Positions 8,189 through 15,796 of a stretch of DNA of 64,000 nt are shown piece by piece. The notes beneath the pieces are model-generated. The model saw only the letters and a program-made list of their open reading frames with translations, did no database searches and was not told where the DNA came from. Source of the stretch: Streptomyces griseoruber (GTDB lineage: Bacteria; Actinomycetota; Actinomycetes; Streptomycetales; Streptomycetaceae); assembly GCF_001514205.1 (NCBI RefSeq), contig NZ_KQ948786.1, positions 1 through 64,000 of the forward strand, given 5' to 3'. The position numbers were made by a program, and so were the translations under genes. Position 1 is the stretch's first letter. Each line of letters starts with the position of its first letter.

Positions 8189-9424
8189 CTAGGTTGCGTC
8201 CTCGCTGTCGATGCCGAGGCCGGGGAGGAGGCCGGGGAGGAGGGGTGGGATGGTGACGTCGGGGGCGGTGGAGGGGGTGCTCGTCGACGGGGATGTCGAG
8301 TTCGTGCCCTCCGGCTGGTCCAGGAGGCCGCCCGTGCTGCCGCCCAGGAGGCCGTCGTCGGTCGTGCCGGAACCGGCCGACTTGCTGGGGCCGCCGCCCG
8401 TGCCCGTGCCGCCGGTGTGGGAGGCGTCGCCGGTGCCGGGGCTGGTGGAGCGGCCCGTGCCGGTCGAGGTGTCGGCGGACGACGAGCCCGAGCCCTGTCT
8501 GCCGGTGCCGCCCTGGGCGGGGGGACGGGGGAGCCGGGACTGGAGCGGGGCGACTTCCTCGTCTATGGCTTCGAAGACCGACGACACCTGCTGACTGACG
8601 TCGCCCAGCTGGACGGGCAGCCTCTCGCGCAGGGCGCCCCAGGCCTCGCGGTGGGAGCGGGAGAACGCGTCCAGGGCCTGGATGGGGCCCAGGGAGTCCG
8701 GGTCGCGCTCGTACGCCTCGTGGAGCAGGCGGTGGCCCTCGGAGGCGTCGTGCTGCATGCCGTTCAGCGCGCGGCGGATCTCGCCCAGTGATTCGTGGTC
8801 GAGGGGGCCGCCGCGGTCGCGCTCCATGAGGCGGCGGGCCTCGCTGAGCCGGGTGGAGGCCTGGTCGAGGTAGGTCCGGCCGCGTTCGTCGTCGCCGTCG
8901 GACAGGTAGTTGAGCTTGAAGTCCTCGATGCCGCGCTTGAGGCCGTAGAGCCCGTCACCGGGGAGGGCGTCGGAACTCGCGGCCGCCACCCCGCCGAAGG
9001 CTCCCGCGGCCACGCCCACGCTCAGGCCGCCCGCGGTGAGGCCCTTGGCGATCCGGCTGCGTGGCCGGAGCTTTCCCAGGGGGCTCGCCCGGTGCGCGCC
9101 GCCCTTGGCACGAGGGGATCGTTGTTCGGGTACCGACCTGTCCGCCGCCTCGCCTCCTGCGGTGCCCGCTTGCAGCATGGCCTCCATCGCGGCGACCAAC
9201 TGGGCCCGCTGGACGACCTTGACCTCGGGGTCGAGCTCCGGTTTGGGCAGCTCGGCGAGACTCGTCGCGAGGGCCAGGAGGCCGCCCCGCTCGGTCTGGT
9301 CCGCAGCGGCCGGCGCCGGCGGTGATCCTTCGGTCTGCTCGGCCGCCGTGCCCTGGTCGGACTGCTCCTCCAGGGCCTGGGCGAAGGCGTTCGCCCGCCG
9401 GTGCGCCGATACGTTCGCGATCAC
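8189..9424 (-). CDS. rsbN: Anti-sigma factor RsbN (regulator of sigma BldN)
   Basis: A 411-residue membrane-anchored anti-sigma factor for BldN. The N-terminal part (VIANVSAHRRANAFAQALEE and following) is the cytoplasmic sigma-binding region; a single membrane segment lies near residues 122-148 (IAKGLTAGGLSVGVAAGAF); the outer part carries a DUF5667-type helical domain and ends in a long Ser/Thr/Gly-rich tail. GTG 9424 is chosen because AGGAGG lies 8 bases upstream; the frame can be read to 9433, but that start overlaps the ribosome site. It follows bldN directly on the same strand and probably has its own sigma-BldN promoter, giving feedback control of aerial development. Confidence 0.93.
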   Translation of the reverse strand: MIANVSAHRRANAFAQALEEQSDQGTAAEQTEGSPPAPAAADQTERGGLLALATSLAELPKPELDPEVKVVQRAQLVAAMEAMLQAGTAGGEAADRSVPEQRSPRAKGGAHRASPLGKLRPRSRIAKGLTAGGLSVGVAAGAFGGVAAASSDALPGDGLYGLKRGIEDFKLNYLSDGDDERGRTYLDQASTRLSEARRLMERDRGGPLDHESLGEIRRALNGMQHDASEGHRLLHEAYERDPDSLGPIQALDAFSRSHREAWGALRERLPVQLGDVSQQVSSVFEAIDEEVAPLQSRLPRPPAQGGTGRQGSGSSSADTSTGTGRSTSPGTGDASHTGGTGTGGGPSKSAGSGTTDDGLLGGSTGGLLDQPEGTNSTSPSTSTPSTAPDVTIPPLLPGLLPGLGIDSEDAT

Positions 9425-9554
9425 TGGCGGCACCTCCTCTCGTCATGACGGTCGACTCCCCGGGGATCTCGAGGGTTGCACGGCCCGTTCTGCTTTCCCT
9501 CGATCGAGTGATCGGGGTCGGCCGGGACGTGACCACAGGGAGCCTGTATCCCGC

Positions 9555-9583
9555 ACAACGACTGGCGCGGCACTTGGGTTACG
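9555..9583 (-). promoter_or_regulatory. Probable sigma-BldN promoter of rsbN
   Basis: On the minus strand CGTAAC (9578-9583) is followed after 17 bp by CGTTGT (9555-9560). This resembles the known sigma-BldN consensus (CGTAAC, about 16 bp, CGTTGA) and lies about 130 bp before the rsbN start. rsbN is a known BldN target in Streptomyces; the site itself is my inference from sequence. Confidence 0.6.
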
Positions 9584-9676
9584 GACGGAGGGTGTTCGGA
9601 TCGGGAAGCCAACAGACTTTCACTGAACGTGAGTTGGGGATTGCCGACAGCTGGGGCGCACCGGGCCCGGGCGGGC

Positions 9677-10465
9677 TCAGCGGGCGTCGTCCGGCAGGAG
9701 CCGGGCGAGGGTGCGGACGGCGCGGTACTGGAGGGTCTTGATGGCACCCTCGTTCTTGCCCATCACCCGAGCGGTCTCGGCGACGGACAGGCCTTGCAGG
9801 AAGCGGAGGGTGACGCATTCCTGCTGCTGGGGGTTGAGCCGGCGTACGGCGTCCAGCAGGGCGGCGTTGGAGAGGGACTCCAGGACGGAGTCCTCGGGGG
9901 AGCGCTCGACCTCGTTGGCGTCGAGCATCTCGCCGGTGGTCACCTCCAGCCGGAAGCGGCTGGACTTGAAGTGGTCGGCGACGAGGTTGCGGGCGATGGT
10001 GACGAGCCAGGCGCCGAAGTCGCGGCCCTGCCAGGTGAAGGTGCCGATGCGGCGCAGGGCGCGCAGGAACGTCTCACTGGTGAGGTCCTCGGCGGTCGCC
10101 TTGCCGCCGACGCGGTAGTAGATGTAGCGGTACACGGTGTCGCTGTACTGGTCGTACAGGCGCCCGAACGCGTCGGCCTCGCCGGCCTGGGCGCGTTCGA
10201 CGAGGTCCATCATCCGGGCGCTGTCGCTGTCGGCCGCGGGACGGCGGGCCGAGGTGGTCGCGCCGTTGGCGGAGCGTCCTCTTCTGCCGACCGCGGCGCT
10301 GCTTTCCGCCAGCGCGTAGCACGGGCCCGCGGGTCCCGCGGGGACGGCGGTGGCGAGGGCCGGGACGCCGAACGCGGTGGGGACGCGCAGCGACTGTTTG
10401 ATCATGGCGACTGTTGCGCGCAGCGTAGCCAGGCCCGAGGCGTCAACCCCGACGTGTGGGTACAC
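9677..10465 (-). CDS. bldN: Developmental ECF sigma factor BldN
   Basis: A 262-residue ECF sigma factor needed for aerial hyphae formation; it directs genes for the hydrophobic sheath and for bldM. Region 2 runs from about DLVERAQAGEADAFGRLYDQ to VADHFKSSRFR (residues 87-180) and region 4 from LLDAVRRLNPQQQECV to the end, with GKNEGAIKTLQYRAVRTL as the DNA-recognition helix. The first about 86 residues are the extra N-terminal pro-sequence that marks BldN and is removed by proteolysis. Start is GTG 10465 with GGGAG 5 bases upstream. It precedes rsbN, its anti-sigma gene, by 252 bp. Confidence 0.95.
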   Translation of the reverse strand: MYPHVGVDASGLATLRATVAMIKQSLRVPTAFGVPALATAVPAGPAGPCYALAESSAAVGRRGRSANGATTSARRPAADSDSARMMDLVERAQAGEADAFGRLYDQYSDTVYRYIYYRVGGKATAEDLTSETFLRALRRIGTFTWQGRDFGAWLVTIARNLVADHFKSSRFRLEVTTGEMLDANEVERSPEDSVLESLSNAALLDAVRRLNPQQQECVTLRFLQGLSVAETARVMGKNEGAIKTLQYRAVRTLARLLPDDAR

Positions 10466-10783
10466 GGGACTCCCAGAGGCAGAGCTTCCATCACGTGCAG
10501 TGCGGGACCTTTCACCCGTCGTAGCGACAGGGGGGTACCGGTTTGCGTCTGAGGAGAATAACGCTTCGTGCAGGCGCTGCTACACCGAGTTGCTCAAAAC
10601 TTCGATTACGTCGCTTCTGTGCCCGATTGGCGTGCGGTCAAGTTCCACAGGGTGAGCGGTTATTGATCGGAAGGGTTTGGGTTTCGGGTCGGTCCGGGGC
10701 GTGTTGTGGCTGTGCGCGGACAACGCGAATAGACGGCCGTACCGGGGGGTACGACCGTCTGTTCGGTGCGGGTCCGCCGTGGC
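10466..10783. other. bldN upstream region and HAD gene 3' flank
   Basis: About 318 bp without a gene. The left part is the promoter region of bldN; it includes AGTGC(N9)TCACC at about 10499-10517 (plus-strand reading), which has the shape of a BldD half-site pair, but the match is imperfect. The right part holds the hairpin at 10731-10760. Confidence 0.45.
10731..10760 (-). terminator. Hairpin terminator of the HAD gene
   Basis: AGACGG-C-CGTACC (10731-10743) pairs with GGTACG-A-CCGTCT (10748-10760), one mismatch and a GGGG loop. It lies 24 bp past the stop of the minus-strand HAD gene. Confidence 0.7.
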
Positions 10784-11716
10784 TCAGCGGCGTCGCTTGT
10801 GCAGGGCGATCGCCGCCGCCGTGCCGCCCGCCACCGCTCCCACCCCTGCCGCGGCCGGGATGCCGACCTTCGCCGCCTTGCGGCCCGTGCGGTAGTCGCG
10901 CAGGCGCCAGTCGAGGCCTCGGGCGTGTTTGCGGAGTTTGGAGTCGGGGTTGATGGCGTAGGGGTGGCCGACGAGGGAGAGCATCGGGATGTCGTTGTGG
11001 GAGTCGCTGTAGGCGGCGCAGCGGGAGAGGTCGAGGCCCTCCGCCGCGGCCAGCGCGCGGACCGCCTCCGCCTTGGCGGGGCCGTGCAGCGGCTCGCCGA
11101 CGAGCTTGCCCGTGTAGACGCCGTCGACCGACTCGGCGACCGTGCCGAGGGCACCGGTGAGGCCGAGGCGGCGGGCGATCACCGTGGCGATCTCCACCGG
11201 GGCGGCTGTGACCAACCACACCTTCTGACCGGCGTCCAGATGGGCCTGGGCGAGGGCCCGGGTGCCCGGCCAGATGCGCTCGGCCATGTACTCGTCGTAG
11301 ATCTCCTCGCCGATCGACTGGAGCTCGGCGACGCGGTGGCCCTTGACGATGGACAGGGCCGAGTCGCGGGCGTCCTGCATGTGCTCGGGGTCCTCGATGC
11401 CGGCCATCCGGAACCACGCCTGCTGCCAGGCGAACCGGACCAGGTCGCGGGTCTCGAAGAATTTGCGTTTGTACAGGCCACGGCCGAAGTGGAACAGGGC
11501 GGCGCCCTGCATCACCGTGTTGTCCAGGTCGAAGAAGGCGGCGGCCAGCGCGTCGCCGTGGACCGGGAACTGCGGTTCGGCCCCTTCTTCTTCCGGGGCC
11601 TGGTGCTGTTCTTCCTGAGTGGACTTGCGGGCGGCCTCAGCCGAGGCCTCGCCAGCCAACACGCTCCGCGCCGTGGCGGAGCGCCTACGGGGGGTGAGCC
11701 ATCCGAGAGCGGCCAT
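10784..11716 (-). CDS. HAD-IB family hydrolase (SerB-like) with C-terminal membrane segment
   Basis: A 310-residue HAD phosphatase of subfamily IB. Motif I is FFDLDNTVMQ (D63, D65), motif II VTAAPVEIA, motif III lysine near GPAKAEAV, and motif IV SDSHNDIPML. The first 55 residues are a disordered, acidic leader. The last residues form one hydrophobic segment (about 283-304) ending in HKRRR, so the protein may be anchored to the inner face of the membrane. Such enzymes act on phosphorylated small molecules or lysophospholipids; the substrate is unknown. It is divergent from the glutaredoxin gene with about 107 bp between starts. Confidence 0.85.
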   Translation of the reverse strand: MAALGWLTPRRRSATARSVLAGEASAEAARKSTQEEQHQAPEEEGAEPQFPVHGDALAAAFFDLDNTVMQGAALFHFGRGLYKRKFFETRDLVRFAWQQAWFRMAGIEDPEHMQDARDSALSIVKGHRVAELQSIGEEIYDEYMAERIWPGTRALAQAHLDAGQKVWLVTAAPVEIATVIARRLGLTGALGTVAESVDGVYTGKLVGEPLHGPAKAEAVRALAAAEGLDLSRCAAYSDSHNDIPMLSLVGHPYAINPDSKLRKHARGLDWRLRDYRTGRKAAKVGIPAAAGVGAVAGGTAAAIALHKRRR

Positions 11717-11823
11717 GGCGTGAGCATAGCCAGTTTGTTCGGTGGTTCCGGAGCCACGAGGTTCGGAGGGTGTGAACTCTCCGCGACCGCGCCGTTAAAG
11801 AGGTGAGAGGAACAGGCGCGAGA

Positions 11824-12108
11824 ATGGCCCGTATGAGTCCCCTCTTTCGACGGAAGGGGCCGGCCCCGCAGGACCGGCTCGTCACGCTCATCGGGAAGCC
11901 CGACTGCCATCTGTGCGAGGACGCGCAGGCCGTGATCGAGAAGGTGTGCGGCGAACTCGGCGTGCCCTGGGAGCACAAGGACATCACCGAGGACAGGGCG
12001 CTGTACGACGCGTACTGGGAGCAGATCCCGGTGGTGCTGGTGGACGGCAGGCAGCACACCTTCTGGCGGGTGGACGAGACGCGGCTGCGCAAGGAGCTGG
12101 GCGACTAG
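11824..12108 (+). CDS. Glutaredoxin-family protein
   Basis: A 94-residue thioredoxin-fold protein of the DUF836/glutaredoxin-like type. The redox centre is KPDCHLCEDA with a CxxC, and the cis-proline region is QIPVVLVDG. It should be a small cytosolic thiol-disulfide protein. ATG 11824 (MARMSPLFRR) fits AGAGGAA about 11 bases upstream; ATG 11833 is possible. The position just before the redox regulator gene rex is conserved in Streptomyces, but about 260 bp and the Rex operator separate them, so it is probably a separate transcript. Confidence 0.85.
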   Translation: MARMSPLFRRKGPAPQDRLVTLIGKPDCHLCEDAQAVIEKVCGELGVPWEHKDITEDRALYDAYWEQIPVVLVDGRQHTFWRVDETRLRKELGD

Positions 12109-12275
12109 GAACTGACCGACCGGTACAAGACGGGCCCGGTGTCGCTTAGGATCGATGGCGCTTTGGTCTCGGGGGCGGGATTCACGAGGAGTGTGCCGGT
12201 TTTGCCCCCAGGGATGTCCCTAGGAACGACGCGCGTGACCCCGGTCACGTTGGCCGGGCAAAACGGACACCATCT

Positions 12276-12293
12276 TTGTGCACGCGTTCACAA
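12276..12293 (+). promoter_or_regulatory. Rex operator (ROP)
   Basis: The 18-bp near-palindrome TTGTGCACGCGTTCACAA matches the Rex consensus TTGTGAANNNNTTCACAA at all but one position. It lies about 77 bp before rex and gives NADH/NAD+-dependent autoregulation of the rex-hemACD operon. Confidence 0.9.
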
Positions 12294-12369
12294 AGACATA
12301 GCCTGCTGTCGACGGGGCGGTCTGGGTCCGTGTGACCGCCCGCAGCCCCGCTCTACCCGCAGGAGCACC

Positions 12370-13134
12370 GTGGCAACTGGCCGAACTCACCGACCGGCGA
12401 CCCGTAGCCGAGGGATTCCCGAGGCCACCGTCGCCAGGCTTCCGCTGTACCTCCGCGCGCTGACCGCGCTGTCGGAGCGCTCGGTACCCACGGTCTCCTC
12501 CGAGGAGCTGGCCGCGGCCGCGGGGGTCAACTCCGCCAAGCTGCGCAAGGACTTCTCCTACCTGGGTTCCTACGGAACGCGCGGTGTCGGCTACGACGTC
12601 GAGTATCTCGTCTACCAGATCTCCCGTGAGCTCGGGCTCACCCAGGACTGGCCGGTGGTGATCGTCGGCATCGGAAACCTGGGCGCCGCCCTCGCCAACT
12701 ACGGCGGGTTCGCCTCCCGCGGCTTCCGGGTCGCCGCCCTCATCGACGCCGACCCCGCGATGGCCGGGAAGCCCGTCGCCGGCATCCCCGTGCAGCACAC
12801 CGACGACCTGGAAAAGATCATCACCGACAACGGCGTGTCGATCGGTGTCATCGCCACGCCCGCCGGTGCCGCCCAGCCGGTCTGCGACCGGCTCGTGGCC
12901 GCCGGGGTCACCTCCATCCTGAACTTCGCGCCGACCGTCCTGTCCGTCCCGGACGGCGTCGACGTGCGCAAGGTCGACCTCTCCATCGAGCTCCAGATCC
13001 TCGCCTTCCACGAGCAGCGCAAGGCCGGCGAGGAGAGCGCCGCCCACGAGGGCGCCGCAGTGCCGCCCGTGGCGCACGACGAGACCACCGACCAGGGGCC
13101 CGACGGGGACGTACCCGCCGTGATGCCCGCATGA
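12370..13134 (+). CDS. rex: Redox-sensing transcriptional repressor Rex
   Basis: A 254-residue NADH-sensing repressor. The N-terminal winged helix spans about residues 18-85 (PEATVARLPLYLRALTAL through LRKDFSYLGSYGTRGVGY), and the Rossmann domain begins at VVIVGIGNLGAALANYGGF (about residue 97). The C-terminal domain-swapped helix lies near LSIELQILAFHEQRK; the last 35 residues are an acidic tail. Start is GTG 12370 with AGGAG at 12361-12365. The stop overlaps hemA by 4 bp (ATGA), so rex and the haem genes are translated together. High NADH releases Rex from its operator at 12276. Confidence 0.96.
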   Translation: MATGRTHRPATRSRGIPEATVARLPLYLRALTALSERSVPTVSSEELAAAAGVNSAKLRKDFSYLGSYGTRGVGYDVEYLVYQISRELGLTQDWPVVIVGIGNLGAALANYGGFASRGFRVAALIDADPAMAGKPVAGIPVQHTDDLEKIITDNGVSIGVIATPAGAAQPVCDRLVAAGVTSILNFAPTVLSVPDGVDVRKVDLSIELQILAFHEQRKAGEESAAHEGAAVPPVAHDETTDQGPDGDVPAVMPA

Positions 13135-14831
13135 GTCTCCTCGTCGTCGGACTGAGCCACCGCAGCGCGCCGGTCAGCGTCCTGGAGCGGGCCTCCCTCT
13201 CCGCGGACGCCCAGCTCAAGCTGCTCCAGGACACGGTCGCCGCCGAACCGGCCGCCGAGGCCGCCGTCCTCGCCACCTGCAACCGCATCGAGCTCTACGC
13301 CGACGTGGACAAGTTCCACGCCGGTGTCGCCGAGCTGTCCACGCTGCTCGCCCAGCACAGCGGGGTGGGGCTGGAGGAGCTGACCCCCTACCTCTACGTC
13401 CACTACGAGGACCGGGCCGTCCACCATCTGTTCTCGGTGGCCTGCGGGCTGGACTCCATGGTCGTCGGCGAGGGACAGATCCTCGGACAGCTCAAGGACT
13501 CGCTGGCCAGGGCGCAGGAGCTGCACACCGCCGGCCGGCTGATGAACGACCTGTTCCAGCAGGGCCTCAGGGTCGGCAAACGCGCCCACTCCGAGACCGG
13601 CATCGACCGCGCCGGACAGTCGCTGGTGACGTTCGGGCTCGAGCAGCTCGCCGCCGGCGCCGAGGTGCGGGACTGGGTGCGGGGCAGAAGAGCGCTGGTC
13701 ATCGGCGCGGGCTCGATGTCCTCGCTGGCCGCCGCGACCCTGGCGCGCGCGGGCGTCGCCGAGGTCGTCGTCGCCAACCGCACCTTCGACCGCGCCGAAC
13801 GCCTGGCCCGGATACTGGGCGAGGACGAGAACACGGACGTGGCGGCCCGCGCGGTCCCGATCGAATCGGTGCCGGCCGAGCTGACACGTGCCGACGTCGT
13901 CGTCTCCTGTACGGGCGCGACGGGACTCGTCCTCACGGCGGAGGCCATCGCGGCGGCCGTCGAGGGCCGCACCGGCGAGCCCGTCGTCTTCGACGAGGAG
14001 AACCCCGCCGTACGGACCCTGCCGCCGACCTCCCTCGGCACCGACGAGGGCTGCCCGCTGGACGTGTCCGCCGTGCAGCAGCAGCCCGGGTTCTCCGTGA
14101 TGGGCGAGGCCGCCGTGGCCGGCATGGACGCGGCGACCCTGGAGCAGCACGCGGCCTGGGTCGACAACGCGACCGTGGACCGCCGCACCGCCGGCCGCCG
14201 CGGCCCCGAGGCCGACGCCGAACTGATCGCCGCGCTCGCCGCCACCGCCGCCACCGTCGGCCGCATCCCCGAGCGCCGCAGGCCCGAGCCGGTCGCCGGC
14301 CCCGTACGCCCCGAACCGGTGCTGTTCCTCCTCGACCTCGCGATGCCGCGGGACCTCGACGCGGCCGCGCACCGGCTGGCCGGGGTGCGGCTGATCGACA
14401 TCGAGTCGCTCGCCGAGGCCTCCGCCGACGCGCCGATGGCCGCCGACGTGGACCTGGTGCGGCGGATCGTCGCCGACGAGGTCGCCGCGTTCGGCGCCGC
14501 CCAGCGCGCCGCGCACATCACGCCGACCGTGGTCGCGCTGCGCTCGATGGCCGCGGACGTCGTCGCGAACGAGATCGCCCGCCTCGAAGGGCGGCTCCCC
14601 GGACTCGACGACAAGCACCGCGCCGAGATCACCCAGACCGTCAAGCGTGTCGTCGACAAGCTGCTGCACGCGCCGACCGTCAGGGTCAAGCAGCTCGCGG
14701 CCGAACCTGGCGGCGCCGGGTACGCGGACGCGTTGCGGACCCTGTTCGACCTCGACCAGGAGGCGGTGGCCGCCGTGTCCCGGGCCGAGGACAGCACCGA
14801 GAAGAACGCAGAGAACCGAGGGCCCGCATGA
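13131..14831 (+). CDS. hemA: Glutamyl-tRNA reductase
   Basis: A 566-residue enzyme that reduces glutamyl-tRNA to glutamate-1-semialdehyde with NADPH, first committed step of C5 haem synthesis. The nucleophile is C50 in VLATCNRIEL; the NADPH domain begins at RALVIGAGSMSSLAAATL (about residue 186); the C-terminal dimerisation helix domain starts near VVALRSMAADVV. Compared with enteric HemA (about 420 residues) it has an insertion of some 120 residues in the catalytic/NADPH part (about 270-390), usual in Streptomyces. It overlaps rex upstream and hemC downstream by 4 bp each. Confidence 0.96.
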   Translation: MSLLVVGLSHRSAPVSVLERASLSADAQLKLLQDTVAAEPAAEAAVLATCNRIELYADVDKFHAGVAELSTLLAQHSGVGLEELTPYLYVHYEDRAVHHLFSVACGLDSMVVGEGQILGQLKDSLARAQELHTAGRLMNDLFQQGLRVGKRAHSETGIDRAGQSLVTFGLEQLAAGAEVRDWVRGRRALVIGAGSMSSLAAATLARAGVAEVVVANRTFDRAERLARILGEDENTDVAARAVPIESVPAELTRADVVVSCTGATGLVLTAEAIAAAVEGRTGEPVVFDEENPAVRTLPPTSLGTDEGCPLDVSAVQQQPGFSVMGEAAVAGMDAATLEQHAAWVDNATVDRRTAGRRGPEADAELIAALAATAATVGRIPERRRPEPVAGPVRPEPVLFLLDLAMPRDLDAAAHRLAGVRLIDIESLAEASADAPMAADVDLVRRIVADEVAAFGAAQRAAHITPTVVALRSMAADVVANEIARLEGRLPGLDDKHRAEITQTVKRVVDKLLHAPTVRVKQLAAEPGGAGYADALRTLFDLDQEAVAAVSRAEDSTEKNAENRGPA

Positions 14832-15796
14832 GCGGCATGAGTACGAGAGCACTGAGGCTCGGGACCAGACGGAGCAAGCTCGCCATGGCCCAGTCCGGGC
14901 AGGTCGCGGACGCCGTGCGCCGGGTCACCGGCCGGCCGGTCGAGCTCGTCGAGATCACCACCTACGGCGATGTCTCCCGCGAGCACCTCGCGCAGATCGG
15001 CGGCACCGGTGTGTTCGTCACGGCCCTGCGTGACGCGCTGCTCGGCGGGGAGGTCGACTTCGCGGTTCACTCGCTGAAGGACCTGCCGACCACGCAGCCC
15101 GAGGACCTGGTCCTGGCCGCCGTACCGGTGCGCGAGGACCCCCGCGACGTGATCGTCGCCCGGGACGCGCTGAAGTTCACCGACCTGCCGCGCGGTTCGC
15201 GCATCGGCACGGGTTCGCCGCGCCGCATGGCGCAGCTCAACGCGTACGCCCGCGCCCACGGGCTGGACATCGAGACGGTCCCGATCCGCGGCAACGTCGA
15301 CACGCGGATCGGATACGTCAAGGGCGGCGAGCTGGACGCGGTCGTGCTGGCCGCGGCCGGACTGAGCCGCATGGGCAGGATCGACGAGGTCACCGACTTC
15401 CTGTCGATAGACACCGTCCTGCCCGCCCCCGGCCAGGGAGCCCTGGCCATCGAATGTGCCGCGCACGACGCGGACCTGATCGCCGCGCTCGGCGCGCTCG
15501 ACGACCCGTTCACCCGGGTCGCCGTGACGGCCGAACGGTCACTGCTCGCCGCCCTGGAGGCCGGTTGCAGCGCCCCTGTGGGCGCGCTGGCCGACCTTCT
15601 GGCCGACGGGCAGATTGTCAAGGAAATGCGCCTGCGGGCCGTCGTCGGGACCACCGACGGCACCCGTACGGTGCAGCTGTCCACCACCGGTCCCGTGCCC
15701 GAGACGCACGACGGGGCAATGGCGCTCGGTCGCGAACTCGCCGCCGAGATGCTCGCCCAGGGCGCGGCCGGTCTGATGGGGGAGCGAGCACAGTGA
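14828..15796 (+). CDS. hemC: Hydroxymethylbilane synthase (porphobilinogen deaminase)
   Basis: A 322-residue cytosolic enzyme that joins four porphobilinogens into hydroxymethylbilane. Seen are the GTRRSKLAMAQS N-terminal block, VHSLKDLPT with catalytic D85, GSPRRMAQL, and the dipyrromethane attachment cysteine C247 in LEAGCSAPVG. ATG 14828 overlaps the hemA stop; ATG 14837 is an alternative three residues on. Its stop overlaps the GTG of hemD (GTGA), which keeps the rex-hemA-hemC-hemD operon tightly coupled. Confidence 0.95.
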   Translation: MSGMSTRALRLGTRRSKLAMAQSGQVADAVRRVTGRPVELVEITTYGDVSREHLAQIGGTGVFVTALRDALLGGEVDFAVHSLKDLPTTQPEDLVLAAVPVREDPRDVIVARDALKFTDLPRGSRIGTGSPRRMAQLNAYARAHGLDIETVPIRGNVDTRIGYVKGGELDAVVLAAAGLSRMGRIDEVTDFLSIDTVLPAPGQGALAIECAAHDADLIAALGALDDPFTRVAVTAERSLLAALEAGCSAPVGALADLLADGQIVKEMRLRAVVGTTDGTRTVQLSTTGPVPETHDGAMALGRELAAEMLAQGAAGLMGERAQ

